Made by a program: the position numbers and the translations under genes
The notes under the pieces: model-generated
Databases searched by the model: none
What the model was told of the DNA's origin: nothing
Seen by the model: only the letters and a program-made list of their open reading frames with translations
Assembly: GCF_001949145.1 (NCBI RefSeq)
Contig: NW_019091451.1
Span: 223,806-283,805 of the forward strand
Origin: Acanthaster planci
Lineage: Eukaryota; Echinodermata; Asteroidea; Valvatida; Acanthasteridae
Reading direction: 5' to 3'
Length of the DNA stretch: 60,000 nucleotides
Shown: in pieces, positions 51,513 to 59,125 of the stretch
Layout of the letters: the number at the start of each line of letters is the position of its first letter
How positions within the stretch are numbered: the first letter of the stretch is position 1

Positions 51513-51608
51513 AGAGACAACAATAGATCCACTATAAGTTTATATTATTAGTGTGTAACTTTGGTGTCTGGTGGTTATCTGACAGGCTGTGACAGGGAAT
51601 AACGCAAC

Positions 51609-51698
51609 ATGGCTTTTTCGGTGGGTAATCGTCAGTCAAGCGAGGTCATAAAGGAAGGATACCTCACCAAGGAAAAGGAGCACGCCCGAGGCTCATTT
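51609..51698 (+). CDS. Adaptor exon 1: start and first PH strand
   Basis: The ATG has strong context (CAACATGGC). The exon codes 30 residues and includes EVIKEGYLTKEK, the typical start of a PH domain. The donor TTT|GTAAGT is a full consensus and the exon ends in phase 0. No in-frame extension upstream looks coding, so I chose this start. Confidence 0.85.
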
Positions 51699-54600
51699 GT
51701 AAGTCTTTCGTTCTGCGTTTGGTTGTGTGTGGCTGTACGTGCATTTGCAGTGAACAGGAGACACATAATTATAGTCTTTAAAAACCTAGGACAAGGAGCA
51801 AATCGAGAACATCCTCGATTGGATAAAGTACGTGCAAAACCAATGGTACCCTTGCAAGGAGAAACAAAAGAACAATGAAAGGAAGACTTTGATTTACCCC
51901 ATCTACTTGAGCATCTGCGTTTCCTGTTTTATTTTTGTTTTGCTTTTGTTTGATTCTGTTTGGTTCAGTTTGCGTGGTTCTTTTTTCTTCTTATTCTGTA
52001 CTGTGCTTTCCACTGTCTTTTAATTTGTCCTCGGAGATTTTTTTTCATTTTGTATTAAACCAATTTCATAAATGGAGCATCTCAAAGGCAATGGATTTCC
52101 ACCTTCTCAACGAAAACACATCTTTCTTTAAATTTCAATTAGCATTTCTCAAGAAAAAGGAAGAATCCATCTTGAGTTCAATTTTTTGTGGTACTAGTAC
52201 TAATTGATCGTGTTGTGTAATACTGCTTTCAGTGGCAGAAATCTGAGCTCAAAAAATGGTGGGTGTTGAAACAAGATCAGCAAGGTGGAGCGGTGATGTC
52301 CCATTACAAGGATCAGACGAAGAAAACGTCTGAGAAAAAGATCCCGTACCCGGATTTCGAGAAGATGGACGTTTCCAAACACAACCACGACGATTACTTC
52401 AGCATCAAATACGGAAACAAGATCACCCACTTCCGGGCTGAGAGTAGACAACAACGTGACGAGTGGTACCAGGCCATGCTGAGGGCCCTGGGGCGTTTGG
52501 CACCCGCTGGCCCGGACGACGATGTCGTCAGCGTCAGACCGAGGTGCGACACAGAGAATTTGCACAACAAACCACCGGTCTCCCGTCGCCCAAGAAAGCC
52601 GATGGACATTCAGTCTTCCCCGAGTCTGAGCTCCACTTTCCAAGCAGAGCTTAAAAATGCAGTCATTAAAAGCCCTATGTCACAAATCCCAGAAGGCGAG
52701 GACTTGGACGGTGACACAGCTAAGATCAGGCAGGAATTCCTGTGTTGTCAACGACATCATATCACTGGCCACAGTGATAAAGGTATGGAATTGGAAAATC
52801 AAGCTTGAAGATGCTCTACAGAACTGGATACAGAACCAAATTGGGGTGGAATCAAAAATTGTTTGGGGGATCCAGAAACTTGTGAATTTTCTATGTAACC
52901 TTTTATGGGCTGTAGTGAGGCGAGGCTACATTTAAAGGGCTTTTTAAACAAGCTTGTGGATGGAATGGAGATGACATAGACGAAAAAAGAATGTCTTTTT
53001 GGTCTCGTGGTTTTTCAGGAAAAAAAACAGTTTTGAAACGTTTCAGGGCCGTGCCCCTCTCCCCACCCCCGTTCCTCCAGTGCGACTCTGTCCAGTTTGG
53101 TCAGTTTTGTGTAAGAAGTCCAATCGAACTTGATCTTTATTCCGCGGTCTTTTCTGTCACTGTATGATACCGTTTTAATCATCAATTGTTAGATTCGACA
53201 ACAGAGTGTGTTTATATGAAGGAACAAAGAAATACCAAGCAAATAAATGATATTATTTGAAATATACCACTATGTATACCAGTAGTTTGTTTTTGACTTG
53301 CTGAATCTTTCTGGCAGGGGTCAATATGGTAGACTTGAACATCGTCTACGAAAATGTGCATTTTGTACGCTCCGAGGAGGAATATCATAGAGCTGTTGCA
53401 CACAGAAAAATCAGTCTTGCTCGTGGCGAAGAGGTGTACACTGCACTGCACGACGTCGCAAGACTCCAGGCTCAGCCTGAGAACATCTATGAAAGCACGA
53501 TCCCAACTTGCCGACCGGACAGCTGCAAGGGACTGGAGCCGGGTAGTTCCGCTGCAAACAACAACCTGGACCAGTCGTCCGACAACCGAGCGCTCCCAGC
53601 GAGCGAGTGTGACTTAAACATCGTCTATGGGGAAGATGATTTGTCATCGAAGCGAAGCAGCCTGTCCAGCAACGAAGACAACACGAAGGTGCAGCCTGTG
53701 CCTGTACCACCGGTACCCCTCCACACGGGCGAGTTACTCCGGACAAAAACACAGTGAGTTTCTGTAATATCTGTCCTTTGCTTGGCATTGTTTCGCACAG
53801 CCAAATGCAAATTTTCGCAGATGGAAAACCCCGTAGAAAATTACAATTTCCACTTCAAGTAGACAACAGTTTTTCTTTCCCAGTCGGTCAAACGTCACTT
53901 TTGAATTGTTTTGGGTATGGCATCGTATTTGCTAGTTTTGGACGGTTTCGAGCATCTATCTTTCTGTATTCTGTTCTAGAATTACATGTGTTATTGGTTC
54001 TTTTTGTCTTCTTCTTTCAGAAAACTGAATGAGGAAATGAGACAGCCCAATGGGATCGAGAAGACCCTCTGTAAGACCGCTCTAGTTGGAGAGCGGGTCA
54101 AGATTAAGCTTATGGAGAAGAAAGATAGTATCTGGTAAGCGAAGAGGATTCTTCTTCTTTTCATGGTAATTGGTAAAAAATAAATCTCTCCTTGTCGGCG
54201 TAAATTTTAACCACTCATCTGACCAGAAAGAATGTTACACTTTCACATTTGTTGCATTGTGTTTTTCAAATCAGTCATCACCCGCGTCTCAAACCGTATA
54301 GGACCAAAGCAAGACCAAGAGAGGGCGCAATTTTCCGAGCAATGGCGGCTCTTTTCAACCGATAAGGGGTGCGTCTGCTCAGATACCGTGCACGATATGG
54401 GGCCGATGGGTACCCCCCACACATGTCCAATCCCTATACACACTCTAGACTATTGTTACCTAGCACATCCCCCCTGAAGTCTGTAAAGAATTCCTGAGAT
54501 TCCGATTAAACAATGACCAACACAAAGGTGGGGGGTTCTCTCCGCCCCATATCTTGCATCATATGGAGGCTCTAGGCAGCAGAGCTGTATATAGAGAGAC

Positions 54601-57600
54601 TTGCCACACAGGTGTCAACATTGATAGAAACAAACTGACAGGTGTACGCACCAGTGCACATGGACAGTTGGTCTACAATAGCTGCAAGCTCTATTCTGCA
54701 CAAAATGAACAACCTGGCGCTACTCTGTGTATATACAGCTCCTCAATGTCCACAGCTGCTCTTGTGCTACGGAAGTAACTCCTATCATATGATGCAAGAC
54801 ATGGGGCGGAGAGAACCCCCCCCCCCCGCCTTTGTGTTGGTCATTGTTTGATTGGAATCTCAGGAATTCTTTACAGACTTTGGGGGATGTGTTAGGTAAT
54901 AATAGTCTAGATTGTGTACGGTGTATAGGGATTGGACATGGGGGGGGTACCCATCGGCCCCATGTCGTGCACGGTATCACTCCTATACTTGATAAAGGCA
55001 GATCATTCAACGAAATATATTTGAGTCCTGAAGGCGACCTGTTTAGCTGTTATCCCGCGCCAATAGGATTTAAGACTAACTGAGACGTGTCTCAGTCATG
55101 ATTGTGGCACATTTGCGTTGTCAGGGTGATTGGCTGGAATGAATGCAAGACCCAGCTGAGAGGAGCTCTGAAAGTCGGTGACCAGCTCATCAAAGTCAAC
55201 AAGCAGATTCTCAGTTCGGCCATGTTCGCCAGACAAACCATCCAGAGCACTGACGAAGACAAGGTACCAAAGATACAGCCAGTATCTAAGATTTTAATTT
55301 GTCATTCTTTAGGTATTCATGATGTCGGAAGGGCTTGTTAGGTTTTACACAACGATCCCAAATTATTCACTTGTTGAAAATTGACAGACTTTGACAGCTG
55401 GAAATACTGTTGTCAAATCTTCTTGTTTGTAGTCAACAAAGCAGCATGTGCTTAACCCTTTAATTTTGTTTGCACTTTTGCACGTGCAGGCTCAAACTTC
55501 CTAACTGCCACTTTGAATTCAATGTAGTCCACAACAAAAGACTGAGGTTTAAAAAAAAAATTCTGAAGTCTCGCAGCAATTTTTTATTGTCGAAAATAAT
55601 TGTTCCAAAGCCTGTTTCTGTACATCTGACAAAACTCTCAGCTCCAGGCCTTTTTCTGGCGAAATATACTGACTAGGTCGCCTATGATTCCCCCGACTGG
55701 CTTTTGATCTCTAAGGCGTTGGTTATCGGTACATATCACAAAAATATCGTCTCATCCTGTTATTTTCATGACCGTCACTTTTTGGTATTTGTGACCTCTT
55801 GAATCATCCTTCTCCATATTTCCCCGCTTATCTGTAACGACCACAGTGGTGGTTCCAGAGGACCATCATCAACCCCCAATCCCTCCCTCCAATAAAGGAG
55901 ACAGGTTAGGGTTTGGGATTTCAGTTGGGTTGGGTTGTGCGAGTTGGGTTGGGGTGAATATAATTAGCAAGAACGATATTTGGACGATTTCATTTCCTTA
56001 CCAAAGCGTGTAAAAACTGCCTAATTTAGCTTCGTCTCTCAGAAAGGCCCTGAAAGTTGCTTTAGAAATTCCCTTGAATTATCATTGGATTCATGTTATG
56101 TATTCGCTTCTGGCAGGTCAGCCTAGTTCTGAAGCGAATTCCCCATGGCTGTGTGTGTATCATTGCGCGATTGTCCCCATCCGATGATCTCGGGATCACA
56201 GTGGAGGGAAATGAGGTAAGCAACAACCCAGGAAGTGCTTGGTTTTCTTTTTATTAAGGCGGGAGAGTAGGTTGTCTTGGAAACGCAGTGCTCGACAGCC
56301 AGGGAACGATGTTGGCTCTGTACAGAATTCTTACGAAGGAAGTACATCAGAGCTATCTGCTCCGAGTTCCGAACAAAAGAGGGCGTGTTTTGGGGGGGGT
56401 TTGTGGTTTTTTTTGTGTGTGTTTTTTTTTAATCACAATATGCACGCGTTTATAAGGGGGCATACCACCAAATCGTTGTTTTTCTGAGCGCAAGCTCATT
56501 AATGTTTTGTGATCCCATGGGTTTTTTATAATAAGACATGCCACAATCAGGAGAGGTCATAGAAATATTTCTATAAATCCCGAATTGGGACTAGTAGTTT
56601 CCAGTTCGAGGTATTTCTTTCACAAAAAGCCCCAAATTATTGGCCTATTTTGGATAGAGACGGGCGGCTACATTCAGATTTTAGGGCATAGTTTTACTGC
56701 TATTTTGGGGGTATCTTCGGGGAAAGGCGAATACTGACCCCCATAAAATTGAAAGGAATAGTGATCTCCTGGCCATCGTCTTGAATTTCCAGTGACAAAA
56801 CGGAAACCTCTTCCCGAGAGTCAACAGGCGGCGCTATTTTGGTCTGATTTTTGGCCAGAACGCATAGATCACCAGTCTTGCGCGTATAACCGTGATTTTA
56901 AAAAGCGTGGGCAAACAGTGGGCGAAACGGTGAATGGCAGCGCGTTCAGAGCCAATTGCGCGTGACGCACTTAGATTGCATGTATTTGTTTACGTGTGCT
57001 CTGAAAAGACGCTCCTTTTTTACTCCACTCTTTTGTACTGTTATCTCTTCTTCTTTTCAAATGTTGCAACCGCACTGTTTCGAATCTTCATGGGCCAGAT
57101 TAAGTAAGCAGAGGATTTTTTCACAATCAGAAAATGGCTTAATAGCATTTTATGGCTGGAATTCTTCAACTGTGTGTTAATTCCCGTACATATTTGGAAG
57201 CACGTGCAAACAAATACAGGCAATGTGAGTGCGTCGCGCGTAATGCACACTGAACGCGCTGTCATCCACTGTTCCGCCCATTGATCTCCAGTCTATATAA
57301 TGGAGATCAATGGTTCCGCCCATTGTTTGCCCATACTTTCAACACCACGGTTATACGCGCAAGACTGGCGGTGTATGCGTTTATATATTCTGCGGCAGAT
57401 ACTGATACGCAAAGCATTATGGGGTACCGGTACATGCTGGTCAATAGGTCAATATGTTTAGCTCGCACGTGTCATGCGCACGCGGGAGTGTTGGTCGATG
57501 TCATCGTTCGAAGGAGCTTTATCCAATGGGAGCAGAAAGAATTACGTCATGCAGCCTAAAAGCATAGGCCCCTTCAGCTGGCTTGTCAGGGTGATGGGAC

Positions 57601-57941
57601 AAGCGAACCACACCTCAGGCTCAAGGGAAATAGTCACCCAGCTTTAAAGTATGGGGCTTCGTATACTAACAAGACCTAGCATATTTTCGCAGATCACCTG
57701 CGTAGATCCCTGCGGCCTGGCGTCCTGCAAAGGTAACCTGAGGCCTCAGGCCACGGGAGTGTCCGGCCGCCTGTGCAACTGGGCCATCACGGAGATCAAC
57801 GCACAGCCCGTAGATCTCTTTGCTTCCACTGAATACATCAGAGCGCAGCTCAGCCGCGCCGGAACCGACGTCGTACTGATCGTCCAACCAGTAGACTTCG
57901 TGCAGGCGATGAGAGACAGCTTAAACTCAGAGGTAGCTTAG
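51609..57941 (+). CDS. PH and tandem-PDZ signalling adaptor (seven-exon gene)
   Basis: Coding exons are 51609-51698, 52233-52782, 53318-53753, 54021-54134, 55125-55263, 56117-56215 and 57693-57941. Their lengths sum to 1677 bases, and every junction keeps phase with GT-AG borders, giving a 558-residue protein. Residues about 14-117 form a PH domain, with the helix tryptophan (W108) in a DEWYQAM motif. Residues 215-358 are a disordered linker with YENV (Y224), VYTAL (Y254), NIYES (Y271), NIVYGED (Y317) and PVPVPPVP. Residues about 375-452 form a PDZ domain (GALKVGDQLIKVN), and about 455-543 a second, divergent one. By family knowledge, PH domains bind phosphoinositides or proteins at membranes, phosphorylated YxN binds Grb2-type SH2 domains, and PDZ domains bind C-terminal tails. 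A membrane-associated adaptor role is inferred. I recognise no orthologue. The PDZ pair resembles X11/Mint in layout. Confidence 0.88.
51699..52232 (+). other. Adaptor intron 1
   Basis: GTAAGT...TTTCAG, 534 bases, T-rich in its second half. No repeat element was recognised in it. Confidence 0.8.
52233..52782 (+). CDS. Adaptor exon 2: rest of the PH domain and linker
   Basis: The acceptor is TACTGCTTTCAG| and the donor AAAG|GTATGG, ending one base into a codon. Residues 31-213 continue the PH fold: KKWWVLKQD, then YFSIKYGNKITHFRAES, then the C-terminal helix with W108. The tail is rich in Arg, Pro and Ser and probably disordered. The last 15 or so residues (LCCQRHHITGHSDK) look unlike the rest. 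Another frame there reads more smoothly but hits a stop at the next exon, so the given frame is the one that splices correctly. Confidence 0.85.
52783..53317 (+). other. Adaptor intron 2
   Basis: GTATGG...GGCAG, 535 bases. It contains a C-rich block near 53055-53080 and no recognised element. Confidence 0.75.
53318..53753 (+). CDS. Adaptor exon 3: tyrosine-motif and proline-rich linker
   Basis: The acceptor is TTTCTGGCAG| and the donor CACA|GTGAGT, leaving two bases of a CAA codon. The 144 full codons include a hexapeptide, DLNIVY, that occurs twice (219-224 and 312-317), four candidate phosphotyrosines and the stretch PVPVPPVP, a possible SH3 ligand. There is no globular domain. Long antisense frames over this exon are shadows of its GC-rich codons. 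Confidence 0.85.
54021..54134 (+). CDS. Adaptor exon 4: start of PDZ1
   Basis: The acceptor is CTTCTTTCAG| and the donor TCTG|GTAAGC. One base completes the previous glutamine and two start a tryptophan. It codes KLNEEMRQPNG, then KTALVGERVKIKLMEKKDS, the first strand of a PDZ domain. The usual GLGF carboxylate loop is not evident, so ligand binding may be altered. Confidence 0.83.
54301..54360 (+). repeat. Old dispersed repeat, fragment 3
   Basis: GACCAAGAGAGGGCGCAATT and AATGGCGGCTC match parts of the copies at 1463 and 38781. The foldback at 54382 begins shortly after it, so the foldback may have inserted into or beside this older repeat. Confidence 0.4.
54382..54978. mobile_element. Large foldback element in intron 4
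   Basis: The left arm (54382-54565), starting GATACCGTGCACGATATGGG, and the right arm (54786-54978), ending CCATGTCGTGCACGGTATC, are reverse complements for about 185-190 bases at roughly 90 percent by eye. Between them is a spacer of about 220 bases. It holds a second inverted pair, GAGCTGTATATAGAG near 54582 and GTATATACAGCTC near 54729, so pairing continues inward. C and G runs in the arms differ in length (C12 at 54816, G8 at 54940). No coding frame is present. A diverged half copy lies at 40208-40310. Confidence 0.88.
55125..55263 (+). CDS. Adaptor exon 5: core of PDZ1
   Basis: The acceptor is GCGTTGTCAG| and the donor AAG|GTACCA, ending in phase 0. It carries the most diagnostic PDZ segment, GALKVGDQLIKVN (410-422), and the following helix (ARQTIQ). 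A shorter-than-usual loop precedes it. Confidence 0.85.
55264..56116 (+). other. Adaptor intron 5
   Basis: GTACCA...GGCAG, 853 bases. It contains a G-rich stretch at 55909-55954 with six GGG runs (possible G-quadruplex on the transcribed RNA) shortly after a C-rich stretch at 55871-55890. Confidence 0.75.
55909..55954 (+). repeat. G-rich stretch with GGGTT units
   Basis: GGG runs at 55909, 55915, 55927, 55932, 55946 and 55951 are separated by short loops, several of the form GGGTT. It could fold as an intramolecular G-quadruplex. It resembles telomere repeat only superficially. Confidence 0.5.
56117..56215 (+). CDS. Adaptor exon 6: PDZ1 end and PDZ2 start
   Basis: The acceptor is CTTCTGGCAG| and the donor GAG|GTAAGC, with phase 0 on both sides and 33 codons. 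VSLVLKR is the last PDZ1 strand. The same exon opens PDZ2 with CVCIIAR, then DDLGITVEG, where LGI sits in the position of the GLGF loop. The two PDZ domains follow each other with almost no linker, as in the X11/Mint family. Confidence 0.83.
56861..57379. mobile_element. Foldback element in intron 6
   Basis: The left arm (56861-57003) begins CGCATAGATCACCAGTCTTG, then CGCGTATAACCG. The right arm (57195-57379) ends CGGTTATACGCGCAAGACTG, then GCGGTGTATGCG. Matching inner blocks include CAGCGCGTTCA/TGAACGCGCTG and TGTATTTGTTTACGTG/CACGTGCAAACAAATACA. The spacer is about 190 bases. The right arm carries an extra hairpin (57278-57313) absent from the left. There is no coding frame, consistent with a non-autonomous foldback. 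Confidence 0.87.
57272..57325. repeat. Nested perfect hairpin flanked by a 12-base direct repeat
   Basis: CCATTGATCTCCA (57278-57290) and TGGAGATCAATGG (57301-57313) are perfect inverted repeats around a 10-base loop. TTCCGCCCATTG occurs at 57272-57283 and again at 57314-57325. The opposite arm of the foldback has only one equivalent of this 12-mer, so the hairpin was added within this arm. Confidence 0.85.
57693..57941 (+). CDS. Adaptor exon 7: rest of PDZ2, C-terminus and stop
   Basis: The acceptor is TATTTTCGCAG|, and the TAG stop is at 57939-57941. The exon codes 82 residues. NWAITEINAQPV (505-516) takes the place of the usual GD-ILxVNG strand, followed by a helix (STEYIRAQLS) and the last strand DVVLIVQPVDF. 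PDZ2 has an insertion with four cysteines before this (477-504). The protein ends SLNSEVA. Confidence 0.85.
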   Translation: MTCVDPCGLASCKGNLRPQATGVSGRLCNWAITEINAQPVDLFASTEYIRAQLSRAGTDVVLIVQPVDFVQAMRDSLNSEVA

Positions 57942-59125
57942 ACTTTGAGGATTCTATAATTTATCAATGTTGAACACCCATCCGTCGGTTATTCGGGATT
58001 TTTCCTCTTTCTTTCTGCACTTAGCCTGCTCCTTTATTTCTCGGTAAAAAAGTACTTAACCTGACAAAAAATTAGTAGACAACAAAACACGTGAAGACCA
58101 TGCAGCTCCCGAAAGGTCGTCCCAAGAGACAAAGTCTCTTTCGAGGGGCTGTCCTAACTGAAAGATTAACATCAAATCAAATCGATTATCTCTGAATCAA
58201 TCTCTAATAAACAGTAACCAATTAAGATGAACTTTAACCTGCCTACAATGAAAGCCAGACTACCCAAGTATACTTGACTATATAAAACAAAGTGCACAGT
58301 CTGATAAAATTGGACCAAATTCAAAGCAAATTCAAAGATAAACGAAATACCACGAGTGAACAAAATTACATCACTACGAACGTGTCGTAGTACGCACTCG
58401 CGTCGCATTCCCCGGTCAGTTTCAGAGAGGCTCCGCCGACACACGGTCGACATCGCCCTCGCGGTGTCCTGACGAGGAAAACTGTGCCCACCATTGGTCT
58501 GCATCAGACATTGTGGGTGCCACGCGTTTTAGGCGCAGTAAGGTGTTGGGAAACGGTGAGCGCTTGGTTGGGTGCACACGCAATTGTGCATGCCGTATAA
58601 CATCTCATGAATTATTCTAGGTCCTCGGGCATTTTACATAATTTTACATATTTGCTGTTATATCTCTTGAGGCATTTGTGTTCATATCAGACTTTTTATG
58701 ATTATACAAACATGAAGATGTTGTACATACATGTATTTATTTTCCTACAAAAGCCCGTTAGTGTCATAAAAGTGTACACTTCAAAAAGTGAAGTTTGTTT
58801 TCCAAAGTTCGTTTTTATGATATAAACTTTCTTCCAATCTCATTTCTACAAGATTTGGTTCAGAAACATTGTTTCAATTTTTTTGGAAAAAAAACAATAT
58901 TATTGTTTTCGAAGTTGATTTGTATGAGATACATTTTCGATTCTGTTTTACAGAGATACGTAGTTTAAATTTTTTTTTTCTCATGAAAACTAACTCGAAA
59001 GAATATAACTCGTATAACGAAATTTGAGAAATATATTTCATGAAACGAATTCTCCCAATATAGAAAGAATGTTTCTAAAAACTGAGCTTGAAAAAATAAA
59101 CCTTATAAAAGCGAACTTGTTTTGG
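57942..59125 (+). other. Probable 3' untranslated region of the adaptor gene
   Basis: After the TAG the sequence has no coding frame on the + strand. It becomes increasingly AT-rich, apart from a GC-richer block at 58375-58520 that could be a regulatory element. The region's end is set by the polyadenylation signal at 59095 and is inferred. An earlier AATAAA at 58206 may give a shorter form. Confidence 0.5.
59095..59100 (+). terminator. Probable polyadenylation signal (AATAAA)
   Basis: An exact AATAAA is followed from about 59116 to 59250 by strongly GT-rich sequence (TGTTGTGTG, TTTTGTTGTGTGTGTC), the usual downstream element. This combination is better than at the alternative AATAAA at 58206. 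Confidence 0.5.

Larger units (their letters stand above)
54135..55124 (+). other. Adaptor intron 4
   Basis: GTAAGC...TGTCAG, 990 bases. More than half is taken by the foldback element at 54382-54978, with an old repeat fragment just before it. Confidence 0.8.
56216..57692 (+). other. Adaptor intron 6
   Basis: GTAAGC...TTCGCAG, 1477 bases. It holds a G8 run (56392-56399) with flanking T runs and the foldback at 56861-57379. Confidence 0.8.

Noticed and set aside
52200-52643. 147-codon antisense frame
   Set aside because: A shadow of adaptor exon 2, whose sense strand has the PH domain and correct splice phases.
53411-53788. 125-codon antisense frame
   Set aside because: A shadow of adaptor exon 3.
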